Positions 26,384 through 34,265 of a DNA stretch of 34,265 bases are shown here, piece by piece. The notes beneath the pieces were generated by a model. That model made no database searches, had not been told where the DNA came from, and worked only from the letters and a program-made list of their open reading frames with translations. Numbering within the stretch: the first letter of the stretch is position 1; every line of letters begins with the position of its first letter. The position numbers and the translations under genes were made by a program. This DNA comes from an uncultured Aureispira sp. (lineage in GTDB: Bacteria > Bacteroidota > Bacteroidia > Chitinophagales > Saprospiraceae): positions 1 to 34,265 of the forward strand of contig CACVAQ010000008.1 in assembly GCA_902727865.1 (NCBI GenBank), given 5' to 3'.

Positions 26384-26402
26384 AACTTATCTTATTTTAT
26401 CT

Positions 26403-27080
26403 CTAATACAATTTCTCTTCTTGTTTCCATTCAATTTTTTTGCGTTGTTTTAAAGGCATGATAACTGCCATATGCCGCAATAAATCCTCGACGGTTCGTA
26501 CATCTTTCAAGTCATAATAATCACACAACAAAGGCCCTTTTAAATAATTATTAGAATCATCCTTACGACTTACTCGCCCGTCTAAGACTGCGACAGAAAA
26601 ACAGGTATGTTCTGTTTCCATCTTATAACGTCCTCGATCAATACCTTTGGTAAACTTCCAATTGATCGTATCAATTTTCCACTCAGCGATTGACGCCTCT
26701 AGCGACCAAGTCGAATCTTGACTAAAGTCTTCTGTGTGTATGACAAATAATAATTTTCTCTGATCTTCTTTACTAAAATTATTGCGCAAACTTTTTAAAG
26801 AATCTATAAGTTCTCCCATTTCATCTTTACATGCATAATCCCAAAAACCAGCAAAAACTAGCTTGCCTCGGATAGATTCATTGATTAAAGCCTCTCCTCC
26901 AAAAGTAGACAATTTACTAAAATCTACTCGGATAGAATCCTTTAAAAATTGCATCTCACTTCGAATTCCTTTGTGTTTATCGAGTCCCATTTTGGAAAAC
27001 AAAACAGTCAAAACAGGAAACCCTACTACAAATAACAAAAAGATCATTGCAGCAACTGGATTTTTTTTCTTTTCAGACAT
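26403..27080 (-). CDS. Sco1/SenC-like protein lacking the CxxxC copper site
   Basis: A 225-residue protein with an N-terminal membrane anchor (about 9-28) and a thioredoxin-like periplasmic domain. It occupies the place of Sco in Bacteroidota oxidase clusters, directly before DUF420. The domain shows a beta strand GKLVFAGFWDYACKDEM where Sco has CxxxCP; here only Cys84 remains. The late His of Sco can be matched to H158 in ETEHTCFSVAVLDGRVSRK. Other cysteines (C160, C186) are not in Sco positions. It may be a divergent Sco that binds copper differently or a redox/structural partner. It follows the subunit IV terminator and seems to start a new unit; TACTTTTG at 27125-27132 and again at 27178-27185 (minus) are possible -7 boxes. 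Confidence 0.65.
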   Translation of the reverse strand: MSEKKKNPVAAMIFLLFVVGFPVLTVLFSKMGLDKHKGIRSEMQFLKDSIRVDFSKLSTFGGEALINESIRGKLVFAGFWDYACKDEMGELIDSLKSLRNNFSKEDQRKLLFVIHTEDFSQDSTWSLEASIAEWKIDTINWKFTKGIDRGRYKMETEHTCFSVAVLDGRVSRKDDSNNYLKGPLLCDYYDLKDVRTVEDLLRHMAVIMPLKQRKKIEWKQEEKLY

Positions 27081-27124
27081 ATCTATATATTGTATTCATA
27101 CAACCTGCATGAATGTTTTTTGTT

Positions 27125-27185
27125 CAAAAGTAAATAAGGAACTAGTTTACTTTCGTTGCTTAAAAGTGTAGTTGCCACAAAAGTA
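27125..27185 (-). promoter_or_regulatory. Two TACTTTTG boxes upstream of the Sco-like gene
   Basis: On the minus strand TACTTTTG (fits TAnnTTTG) occurs at 27125-27132 and 27178-27185, 45 and 98 nt upstream of the Sco-like ATG and downstream of the preceding terminator. No TTTG at the proper -33 spacing was found for either, so these are candidates only. Confidence 0.25.
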
Positions 27186-27222
27186 ACACATCTTTGGCTC
27201 AACTCTGTATCTATAAAACAAA

Positions 27223-27255
27223 AAAAGTGTTCTAAGGATTACTTAGAACACTTTT
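27223..27255 (-). terminator. Rho-independent terminator of the oxidase operon
   Basis: A 14-bp perfect stem (27223-27236 with 27242-27255), 5-nt loop, followed on the minus strand by ttttgttttatag. It lies 48 nt after the subunit IV gene and separates the structural operon from the Sco-like group. Confidence 0.9.
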
Positions 27256-27303
27256 AAATAAGATTTTTTTCATTTGTAACAACAAAATGTTGATTTACAA
27301 AAA

Positions 27304-27738
27304 CTATTGAAACGATAGTTCTCTTGAGAGTTCATCGTTCGATAGCATACTTGTTTTTTTAGAGACCTCTTTCGCAGGAGCTTCAGCACCAGGGCGAGCA
27401 TCTTTTACATAGTTTCTATTTTGTCTAGCATAATCACCTTCCCACAAGAATGCAATCACTCCCCAAATTAATAGGGTCATTGGGAAAATAACTGTAGTAG
27501 CCATTCCTCCTACTTCTGCACCTAAATGCATAAAAATGCTAACAATATAATAAGCTTTGTACAAACTTAGTGTAATCATAGATAATCGAACAACAGCATC
27601 AGGAAGAATGTCTTTTAGAAATAAAGCAATTCCTACTTCAGCAAAAGTCACGATTAATAAAATCCAAAATCCTTTAACGCCTATTTTTATATCTTCTTTT
27701 CTTTGATCCTCGACACTTAGTCCATGTGAATGTCCCAT
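27304..27738 (-). CDS. Cytochrome c oxidase subunit IV family protein
   Basis: A 144-residue membrane protein. It starts MGHSHGLS and has three hydrophobic segments (about 23-41, 48-70 and 78-97) with the COX4-prokaryotic pattern KGFWILLIVTFAEVGIALFL and KAYYIVSIFMHLGAE. The C-terminal 45 residues are polar. It is the last structural gene of the oxidase operon, after the two subunit III genes. Subunit IV-type proteins stabilise the complex and hold no redox centre. Confidence 0.88.
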   Translation of the reverse strand: MGHSHGLSVEDQRKEDIKIGVKGFWILLIVTFAEVGIALFLKDILPDAVVRLSMITLSLYKAYYIVSIFMHLGAEVGGMATTVIFPMTLLIWGVIAFLWEGDYARQNRNYVKDARPGAEAPAKEVSKKTSMLSNDELSRELSFQ

Positions 27739-27801
27739 GATATATATAATTTATTATTGATGTTTTTAATTATTGATGTCCTGTTGACTTAGCTCGTTCT
27801 A

Positions 27802-28821
27802 TTATAATAAGTAGAATGCTAAGAATACAAATACCCAAACTAAATCGACAAAATGCCAGTAAAGACCTACTTTCTCAACCATAAGATGTCCATTGTTACG
27901 GACTCTATAGAAGCCAGACCAAGAGTTCAAAGCAATCACTAATAGAATTATTAGACCAGATAATACGTGAAATCCATGGAATCCAGTAATAAAGAAGAAC
28001 AATGTACCAAACGCTGTTGGTCCCATCTCTTCTACTAATAATGTTCCAGCAGTTTTGTACGCTCCTGGAAAATACTCACCATCATGATAAGCAATCAAAT
28101 AAGGATCACCAATTTCAAAAGTATTTTTTTTCTTACTTTGTACTAATGTCTCCGTTGCTTTCCCTTCATGTCTAGTGAAGTAATGATGATCAAATTTTTC
28201 AAAATACTTCTGATCATTTGCCGCATCATACAAATAAGGCAATGCCTCTTCACCGTGCCCTGCATCTGTGTGAATAGAAATCATCATTGTTTTTTCTTCC
28301 AAGTTAGGGTTCAATTTCTTAGCCTCCGCTAATGTAATATACTCTCCATTGTCCAAGGCAGAACTAAATGGATTGTTATAAATGGTCACCCCTTCTGCAA
28401 CAATTAAATTCGTCCATTCCCAAGCTTGACAGCCTAAGAACATTCCACCACCGATGATGGTCAAGAACATCCATTTTACAACACCATGAACATTCTCTAA
28501 TTTTCCTTCTTGCACTGCCCTAAGAACAGTTACCGAACTTACAATCAAAACAAAAGTCATGAACGTAACAAAAATAAGTGGAGCACCTTCGATTCCAAAA
28601 GGAGCCGTGCTAAATACGTGATCTGGGATAGGCCACGCATCCATGCTGAAACGCAAAGATCCATAAGCAATAAGGAATCCTGCAAAAGTGAAAGCATCAG
28701 AGAGTAGGAAATACCACATCATTAATTTTCCATACTCCGAGCGAAACGGAGAATCTCCTCCATCCCACAATTCTTCCATTCCGATTTCGTTTTCAATTTC
28801 GTGAACAGTATCAGTTGCCAT
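27802..28821 (-). CDS. ctaE: Cytochrome c oxidase subunit III with large soluble insertion
   Basis: A 339-residue subunit III. Typical helices frame the protein: KLMMWYFLLSDAFTFAGFLIAYGSL, a helix around 81-100, IGGGMFLGCQAWEWTNLI (WEW 134-136), then GTLFFFITGFHGFHVLSGLIILL and YWHFVDLVWVFVFLAFYLL. Between about residues 143 and 265 lies a hydrophilic segment of some 120 residues, rich in Asp, Glu, His and Lys (DHHYFTRHEGK), which ordinary subunit III proteins lack. It has no recognised domain. Located between the shorter subunit III gene and subunit IV. Subunit III contains no metal centre and supports proton uptake and stability of subunit I. Confidence 0.9.
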   Translation of the reverse strand: MATDTVHEIENEIGMEELWDGGDSPFRSEYGKLMMWYFLLSDAFTFAGFLIAYGSLRFSMDAWPIPDHVFSTAPFGIEGAPLIFVTFMTFVLIVSSVTVLRAVQEGKLENVHGVVKWMFLTIIGGGMFLGCQAWEWTNLIVAEGVTIYNNPFSSALDNGEYITLAEAKKLNPNLEEKTMMISIHTDAGHGEEALPYLYDAANDQKYFEKFDHHYFTRHEGKATETLVQSKKKNTFEIGDPYLIAYHDGEYFPGAYKTAGTLLVEEMGPTAFGTLFFFITGFHGFHVLSGLIILLVIALNSWSGFYRVRNNGHLMVEKVGLYWHFVDLVWVFVFLAFYLL

Positions 28822-28875
28822 TGTTACGACTTTAATTTTATATGAATATTAATTTTTATTTAAAACTATGGTTAC

Positions 28876-29460
28876 TTATTGTTGAATCCACAAGAATAAT
28901 AATAAGTATAACCACAAAATATCGACAAAATGCCAATACGTAAACGTTAATTCTAATCTTAATTGCCCCTTAGGCGTCCATTCCTTCGTACTGCCTTTCA
29001 AAGCATAGATCCAGCTAATCATCAGCGCAGTAATGCCACCAATAACATGCAAGGCATGTGTTCCTACTAGCAACACAAAAAAGCTACTAGATTGATTGGT
29101 CGAGATAAAAATCCCGTAGGTATCACTATTCAGTGTCAACCATCCCATGTATTGCAAAGCTACAAACAAAACTCCTAATCCTAATCCTACTGTTAGTAAC
29201 AGTCTGTATAAGGCGTAATTTTTTGCGACAAAAGCTTTGTACGCTACATGTAAAATAACACTACTGGATAAAATAACCCCTGTGCTATAAAAAAACTCAT
29301 CAACTATCGGAAACGACAACCAATTTGAGGCTGCTTTTCGAACAATATAAGCACTTGTAAACGCTGAAAACAACATCAACATACTTACGATTGCGGTCCA
29401 CAAAGCAAACTTTTTTGGATGGACCCTTCTTATTTTTTTTGGAGATGTAACCATTTCCAT
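28876..29460 (-). CDS. ctaE: Cytochrome c oxidase subunit III (short paralogue)
   Basis: A 194-residue membrane protein with five hydrophobic helices. The closing YWHFVDILWLYLLLFLWIQQ and GTHALHVIGGITALMISW mark the subunit III family. Start could be either of two in-frame ATGs (29460 or 29454). It begins 3 nt after ctaB. Two adjacent subunit III genes are the normal Bacteroidota arrangement; this shorter copy lacks the soluble insertion of its neighbour. Confidence 0.9.
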   Translation of the reverse strand: MEMVTSPKKIRRVHPKKFALWTAIVSMLMLFSAFTSAYIVRKAASNWLSFPIVDEFFYSTGVILSSSVILHVAYKAFVAKNYALYRLLLTVGLGLGVLFVALQYMGWLTLNSDTYGIFISTNQSSSFFVLLVGTHALHVIGGITALMISWIYALKGSTKEWTPKGQLRLELTFTYWHFVDILWLYLLLFLWIQQ

Positions 29461-29463
29461 ATA

Positions 29464-30363
29464 CTAGATTTTATCAAGAACTAATACAACCAAAACAACT
29501 GGCAAATATGCAAATGATGCGAACATCAATTTTCTAGCAGTTTGATCTGTACATTCTAGGTATAATTTGATGGCATAAGTTAGATAAAAGATTCCCATTA
29601 TCAACATAACCACACAAGCAATATAGCCTGAAATATTAAAATACACTGGCAGCGCACTCATTGGCAATAAACATAGCGCATAAAAGATACATTGTAGTGC
29701 CGTGCTTTTATCCCTCCCGTCTATTTTTTTAGATGGTAACAAATAAAAGCCTGCATTAGAGTAATCTTTGTAGGCAACCCATGCAATAGCCCAAAAATGA
29801 GGAAATTGCCAAAAGAACTGAAGGCTAAATAAAAAGAGCGCTTCTGGTCCTAAATTATTTCCCGCAGCAACCCAACCAATCGCCATTGGTAATGCTCCTG
29901 GTATGGCACCAATCCATACTGCTACTGGAGAAACACGTTTCATTGGTGTGTATATAAAAGAATATGAAATTAGAGACAAAGCACCTAAAACCGCTGTCAA
30001 GGAATTAAAAGAAGAAAGTAATAGTAAACCTGCTACACTTAGCAAGCCCGCTACTAATACCGCTTCTGATGTTTCCATTCTACCTGTTGCGAGAGGACGA
30101 TTCTCTGTTCGCTTCATGAGTTTATCATAGTCTTTTTCCAAGACTTGATTCAACGCATTTGCAGCTCCTGTCACAAAAAAACCTCCAAAACCTAATACAA
30201 ATAGATCTTGCCAAGTAAAAACACTTGTCCCTAAAAGAAAGGTAATACAAGCAGAAAAAACAACTAAACTTGACAACTTAACTTTTGTCAAGAGTTTATA
30301 GTCATTCATCTTTTGTTTCAAAAAACTTCCAATACTTCCCGTATTACTGTTTGTTGTTGCCAA
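29464..30363 (-). CDS. ctaB: Protoheme IX farnesyltransferase (heme O synthase)
   Basis: An integral membrane prenyltransferase of the UbiA family that adds a farnesyl group to heme b, giving heme O on the way to heme A of the oxidase. The motif NQVLEKDYDKLMKRTENRPLATGR supplies the first Asp-rich site. Nine or so hydrophobic helices are visible. The longest frame starts with TTG at 30363 (299 residues); an ATG at 30309 (MNDYKLLTKVKLS) gives 281 residues and still keeps the whole first helix, so the start is open. Position between ctaD and subunit III is standard. Confidence 0.93.
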   Translation of the reverse strand: MATTNSNTGSIGSFLKQKMNDYKLLTKVKLSSLVVFSACITFLLGTSVFTWQDLFVLGFGGFFVTGAANALNQVLEKDYDKLMKRTENRPLATGRMETSEAVLVAGLLSVAGLLLLSSFNSLTAVLGALSLISYSFIYTPMKRVSPVAVWIGAIPGALPMAIGWVAAGNNLGPEALFLFSLQFFWQFPHFWAIAWVAYKDYSNAGFYLLPSKKIDGRDKSTALQCIFYALCLLPMSALPVYFNISGYIACVVMLIMGIFYLTYAIKLYLECTDQTARKLMFASFAYLPVVLVVLVLDKI

Positions 30364-30384
30364 CTTTTTGATATTTATAGGATT

Positions 30385-30425
30385 CCAACAACAGTTTATT
30401 TATTTATAGAACAAACTGTTGTTGG
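30385..30425 (-). terminator. Hairpin between ctaD and ctaB, possible attenuator
   Basis: ccaacaacagttt (30385-30397) pairs perfectly with aaactgttgttgg (30413-30425) across a 15-nt loop. It begins 13 nt after the ctaD stop. On the minus strand no U-tract follows (aatcctataaat), so full termination is doubtful. The sequence just downstream (ggcaacaacaaacagt) at the possible TTG start of ctaB resembles the second arm and could offer alternative pairing. Confidence 0.5.
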
Positions 30426-30437
30426 ATAAATATTTTA

Positions 30438-32294
30438 TTAATCATGTCCTCCGTCAACTTCTCCTTCTGCCAAAGGCTCCGTTTGCATGATAAACTCTCT
30501 ACCATGACGTCCTAAATCATAAGGCCAACGGTGTACTTCAGGAATGTCTCCCTCCCAGTTTCCGTGTCCTGCATTGATCGGTGCAGTCCATTCTAAAGTT
30601 GTTGCTCCCCAAGGGTTCATCTCTGTTTGTTTTCTACCTCTGTAAATAGAGTAAAAGAAGTTAATAACAAACAACAGTTGAACAAGAAACGTCAAAATCG
30701 CTGCAATTGTCATGAATTCGTTCATCCCTGTAAATTCACTAAATGCTTGGAATTTATCAAAACGGTAATAACGACGAGGTACACCAGCCATTCCCAAATA
30801 ATGCATTGGTCCAAAGATGGCATAAGCACCAATCATCGTTCCCCAAAAGTGAATCTTTCCTAATGTCTCGTTCATAAAACGACCATACATACGTGGGAAC
30901 CAATGATAAATTCCAGAAAACATACCAAAGAAGGCAGCGACTCCCATTACAACATGGAAATGTGCTACAACGAAGTAGGTATCATGTTGTTGAAGGTCAA
31001 TCGCAGCATTTCCTAAGAAAATCCCTGTCAAACCACCTGAAATAAACATAGATACAAAACCTACAGAGAATAGAGAAGCAGAGTTCAATCTCAAGTTTCC
31101 ACCCCAAATAGTTGCAATCCAGTTAAATACTTTTACCGCAGATGGTACCGCAATAATTAAGGTAAAGAGGACAAATATATTCGCAATAAATGGATTCATT
31201 CCCGACATATACATGTGATGCGCCCAAACTAAGAACGACAAGACACCAATTGCTAAGATAGAAAACACCATCGCTTTGTAACCAAAAATTGGTTTACGTG
31301 CATGTACTGATAATACTTCTGATACTAGCCCCATTGCAGGTAAGATAATAATATATACCTCAGGGTGACCTAAGAACCAGAATAAATGTTGATACAAGAT
31401 CGCTGAACCACCCACACGAGTCGTCAAGGCCTCTCCTGCTATAAAAATTTCATTCAAGAAGAATGACGTTCCTAATACACGGTCAAAGGTTAACATAAAG
31501 AAACCTGAAGCCAATACTGGGAAAGACAATAGTCCTAAGACTGCTGTTATTAAAAATGCCCAAATCGTTAGAGGCATTCTAAACATACTCATTCCCTTTG
31601 TACGCATATTTAATATGGTACTAATGTAATTAATTCCACCCAACAAAACAGAGACCACAAAGAATACCAAAGACAACAACCATAGCGTTGCTCCAGCCTT
31701 AGATCCATCTGATGCCTGTGGCAAAGCAGATAGTGGCGGGTATCCTGTCCATCCACCTGAGAATGGTCCTGTATTTAAGAACAAAGAGATAAATAAAATT
31801 GCGCCTGCCAAGAAGAAGAACCAGTACGATAACATGTTCATCATTGGCGAAGCCATATCTCTAGCGCCTATTTGCAAGGGAATCAAAAGATTACTAAAGG
31901 TTCCCGACAATCCTGCTGTTAGTACAAAGAATACTAAAATAGTACCGTGCATTGTTACCAGTGCATAGTAAAAATCAGCATCAATCTCACCAAGTCCTGT
32001 TAATGGATCAATATTAATCCATCCACCTAATAATGGTTGTAACCATGCCATATCTGCATCAGGAAATCCCAATTGCAAACGGAAAATGATAGACATACCT
32101 GCTCCGATAATTGCCCAGAGCATTCCTGTAATCAAGAATTGCTTCCCAATTGTTTTGTGATCTTGGCTAAAAATGTATCTATCTATAAACGAAGATTGAT
32201 ACTTATCACCGTGATGTTCGTGGTCTCCATGCCCGTGGTCATCGTGGTGTCCGCCATGCACTAATTCTTTCTCTACGATATTAATATCTGCCAT
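30438..32294 (-). CDS. ctaD: Cytochrome c oxidase subunit I (heme-copper oxidase catalytic subunit)
   Basis: A 618-residue catalytic subunit with twelve or more membrane helices, reducing O2 at the heme a3-CuB centre and pumping protons. Ligands seen: HGTILVF (heme a His), HPEVY (CuB His and cross-linked Tyr, with the Glu of A1-type enzymes), HHMY (CuB His pair) and QHDTYFVVAHFHVVMG (heme a3 and heme a His). The D-channel Asp (IGARDMASP) and K-channel Lys (AVPSAVKVFNW) are kept. The N-terminus has a His/Asp-rich stretch (HGGHHDDHGHGDHEHHGD) before the first helix. It follows coxB by 51 nt. Confidence 0.97.
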   Translation of the reverse strand: MADINIVEKELVHGGHHDDHGHGDHEHHGDKYQSSFIDRYIFSQDHKTIGKQFLITGMLWAIIGAGMSIIFRLQLGFPDADMAWLQPLLGGWINIDPLTGLGEIDADFYYALVTMHGTILVFFVLTAGLSGTFSNLLIPLQIGARDMASPMMNMLSYWFFFLAGAILFISLFLNTGPFSGGWTGYPPLSALPQASDGSKAGATLWLLSLVFFVVSVLLGGINYISTILNMRTKGMSMFRMPLTIWAFLITAVLGLLSFPVLASGFFMLTFDRVLGTSFFLNEIFIAGEALTTRVGGSAILYQHLFWFLGHPEVYIIILPAMGLVSEVLSVHARKPIFGYKAMVFSILAIGVLSFLVWAHHMYMSGMNPFIANIFVLFTLIIAVPSAVKVFNWIATIWGGNLRLNSASLFSVGFVSMFISGGLTGIFLGNAAIDLQQHDTYFVVAHFHVVMGVAAFFGMFSGIYHWFPRMYGRFMNETLGKIHFWGTMIGAYAIFGPMHYLGMAGVPRRYYRFDKFQAFSEFTGMNEFMTIAAILTFLVQLLFVINFFYSIYRGRKQTEMNPWGATTLEWTAPINAGHGNWEGDIPEVHRWPYDLGRHGREFIMQTEPLAEGEVDGGHD

Positions 32295-32345
32295 GATAGC
32301 TTATATTTAACTATTAATATTTATAATTTCTTCTTATCTATTAAC

Positions 32346-33815
32346 CTACTTAGCTGTATCCGATACAATTGTATCAATTTGTGGTACCGTTACAGGAACA
32401 GGTAGGGTCATTTTAACGTCATCGGCAATTGCCTTCGCAGCTGCTAATGCTTTATCTGATGAAGCTATATCTGTTGTTATACGAGCTGTTTTTTGAAGCG
32501 ATTTTAATTCATTCATCGCTTTTTCTGCTCTTACATAATTCACAGAACCCATTTCAGCCTCATTTCTCATGTCTTTCATCTTGTTCATGTAAACATTTAC
32601 ACGAAGTTTGTTTTCTACTAATTTCTCTAAGTTAGCCGTTTTTCCTTTCAATGGATCTTGAGCTGTATTATATACTTTAGAGAAGTACTGAGAGTTGACA
32701 GAACCAGGCATATACGTATACTCGATGCTACCAGATGCGCTATCGGCAACTACTTCTTCTAGTTCACCACCTTCTTGCTCATCCAACCAGTCTAAGTATT
32801 CTTCTTCGCTAACAATTTTAACTACGTTTCTCATACTATAATGTCCATTACCACAAAGTTCAGCACAAGCCAACTCATAGTTAAACATTTCCCAACGTTT
32901 CTTAGTATCATCATTTCTATCTTCAACTTGCCATTCTGGCTCTTTGCTCAAACGACGACGCATAGAATCTGTTGTTACAGTAGGCGTAAAGTTAAAGTAA
33001 GTTGGCATACCAGGAACAGCATCTGTTTTGACACGCATATCACGGATGTAAAAGTTATGTAATACATCACGCGCAGTAATCCGTACTCTAACAGGCTTTC
33101 CTACAGGAAGTACAATTTCAGTTGTCATGAAATCATCCATGTTCTTCTCATCTGTCCAAGTTTGTCCTAGAGGATTGACACCTTTCTTGATTTGAGTAAA
33201 GTATTTTGTACCAATTTTTCCATCACGACCAGGATAGCGAAGAAACCATAAGAATTGAGAACCTGTTGCCTCAATTTCTAAATATTCGCCATCTGCCTCT
33301 GGAAGCGTTACACTAACAGCATCTTCTGGCAAATCCAACATAATGTTGTTCCATGCTTGTAATCCTCCTACTACTAGGAAAGTCATTACAACAGAAGGAA
33401 TAATCATCCAGACCATCTCTAATGTTTCGTTGTGTGCCCAATAAAGACCAAGTTTGCCTTGCTTTCCTTTATATTTCCACACAAACCCAAATAATGCAAT
33501 GTGTGTTAACACAAATACAATAGATGTAAAAAACAAAGTAAGGTTAAATAAATAATCTACCTCTGGTCCATGTAGTGATGCAGCAATGTTTGGTCCCCAT
33601 CCCAAGGTTGTTGGAATGTAGTAGATGAAAGAAACCACACAGACAATTAAGAAACTTACCATAAAAATAATTCCTAATCCTGCCTGAAACTTGTTGATTT
33701 CATCTTGTTCTGCTGGGTCGTTACGTACAATAGATGCTAGCTCTCTAGCTTTTCCTATCTGCACGATAAATACAGCCAATAAAATGACACATAATGCCCC
33801 GATTGTAAATCCCAT
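32346..33815 (-). CDS. coxB: Cytochrome c oxidase subunit II, enlarged
   Basis: A 489-residue CuA-bearing subunit that accepts electrons from cytochrome c. The CuA ligands are H253, C317, E319, C321, H325 and M328 (CAELCGNGHYSM). Four hydrophobic segments are seen (about 3-20, 46-67, 90-113 and 132-155), while the standard protein has two; the last two correspond to the canonical pair. After the CuA domain there are about 160 additional residues: an acidic stretch (LDWLDEQEGGELEEVV), a YMPGSVNS region and a charged helical segment ending in a Pro/Thr-rich tail. No c-type heme motif CxxCH is present, so it is not a fused caa3 subunit. It is 94 nt after actF. Confidence 0.93.
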   Translation of the reverse strand: MGFTIGALCVILLAVFIVQIGKARELASIVRNDPAEQDEINKFQAGLGIIFMVSFLIVCVVSFIYYIPTTLGWGPNIAASLHGPEVDYLFNLTLFFTSIVFVLTHIALFGFVWKYKGKQGKLGLYWAHNETLEMVWMIIPSVVMTFLVVGGLQAWNNIMLDLPEDAVSVTLPEADGEYLEIEATGSQFLWFLRYPGRDGKIGTKYFTQIKKGVNPLGQTWTDEKNMDDFMTTEIVLPVGKPVRVRITARDVLHNFYIRDMRVKTDAVPGMPTYFNFTPTVTTDSMRRRLSKEPEWQVEDRNDDTKKRWEMFNYELACAELCGNGHYSMRNVVKIVSEEEYLDWLDEQEGGELEEVVADSASGSIEYTYMPGSVNSQYFSKVYNTAQDPLKGKTANLEKLVENKLRVNVYMNKMKDMRNEAEMGSVNYVRAEKAMNELKSLQKTARITTDIASSDKALAAAKAIADDVKMTLPVPVTVPQIDTIVSDTAK

Positions 33816-33909
33816 GTCTTTGATATTGTTTAAAAGGTCATAATAACCTTCAAATTAAAATATTCATTGTTTTATAATTACTAACAAATCACTAGAAAAT
33901 AGTTCATTA

Positions 33910-34265
33910 TTAGTGTGCATCTCTTTCTGGTCCAATTCCAGTATCATAATGCTCACTCTCCTTAATATATGGATCGTTTGGCGGATACAATGGCGCACGG
34001 CTTAACGTGCTAAAGGTAATAAATAGGAACAATCCTAAGAAACCTAACATAGTTCCCAATTCTAATACTCCAGGGAAATGTACTCCCATCACAAATTGAG
34101 GTTCTGCATGATGTCCGTCGCCATGTCCATGAGCAGCGTGATCGTGACCAGCCTCGTGATCGTGTCCAGCTTCGTGATCGTGCCCTACATCTGTAGCAGC
34201 GTGATCGTGTGCTTCACCATCGTGACTATGATCAGCAGTTTCACCATGTGTGTTATCTGTATGTT
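33910..34265 (-). CDS. actF: Alternative complex III subunit ActF, C-terminal part (5' partial)
   Basis: The frame is open through the right edge of the window. The visible 117 residues comprise a His/Asp/Ala/Gly-rich hydrophilic segment with tandem GHDHEA units, then the last membrane helix (VLELGTMLGFLGLFLFITFSTLSRAPLYP) and the closing NDPYIKESEHY. The ending (L-P-NDP-KES) is typical of ActF, the quinone-binding membrane subunit 2 of the quinol:cytochrome c oxidoreductase, and the position directly before coxB is the usual ACIII-oxidase layout. A start at 34092 would lack most of the protein, so it is not the true start. The His-rich insert lies between membrane helices. Confidence 0.8.
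   Translation of the reverse strand, partial: HTDNTHGETADHSHDGEAHDHAATDVGHDHEAGHDHEAGHDHAAHGHGDGHHAEPQFVMGVHFPGVLELGTMLGFLGLFLFITFSTLSRAPLYPPNDPYIKESEHYDTGIGPERDAH
34137..34190. repeat. Three tandem 18-nt units encoding GHDHEA-like repeats in actF
   Basis: Units 34137-34154, 34155-34172 and 34173-34190 all begin cgtgatcgtg. On the minus strand they encode (A/G)-H-D-H-E-A type hexapeptides. A further cgtgatcgtg at 34200-34209 suggests the tract once extended. The repeats are in frame, so copy-number change would keep the protein readable. Confidence 0.75.

Overview
The window reads as chromosomal DNA of a Bacteroidota bacterium. It is A+T-rich with little Shine-Dalgarno signal. It carries lineage-typical families: DUF4270 and DUF4290, a GT5-only starch-synthase-like gene divergent from panC, and an alternative complex III / cytochrome c oxidase cluster. 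The mix looks most like the Saprospiria (Aureispira-like), but that placement is an inference from gene families, not a computed one.

Layout. 1-118: C-terminal end of an unidentified gene. 182-2067: a tightly coupled pair, an SMC/ABC-type AAA ATPase and an HNH-type nuclease homologue, organised like the PtuA-PtuB pair of Septu and the retron Ec78 effector; this is the only obviously accessory, probably anti-phage, module. 2082-4056: a DUF547 gene convergent and overlapping with pabB. 4132-9327 (minus strand): a DUF4290 protein, glmS, a DUF4270 lipoprotein and a short GT5 starch-synthase-like protein. Divergent from these, panC and a 1372-residue SNF2 ATPase form an operon (9579-14553). Single plus-strand genes follow: inorganic pyrophosphatase, an inositol-monophosphatase-family enzyme and a trans-polyprenyl diphosphate synthase. 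Then come minus-strand rplS, dnaK and a secreted lipoprotein, and plus-strand panB and mltG.

25390-34265 (minus strand) is respiratory. In transcription order it holds the end of actF (alternative complex III), coxB, ctaD, ctaB, two subunit III genes and subunit IV, closed by a strong terminator. A second group follows: a Sco-like protein without the CxxxC copper site, a DUF420 protein and a small CPMC-motif membrane protein. Together these would pass electrons from menaquinol through ACIII to an aa3/caa3-type oxidase and supply heme and copper assembly factors.

Most genes are housekeeping. The points that stand out are the Septu-like pair whose nuclease has lost its zinc knuckles, several odd oxidase-cluster proteins (copper-site-less Sco, enlarged subunit II and III, His-rich ActF segment), a cluster of 17-nt degenerate repeats after mltG, and a structured 446-nt intergenic region before the polyprenyl synthase. 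No tRNA, rRNA, CRISPR array, transposase or integrase was recognised.
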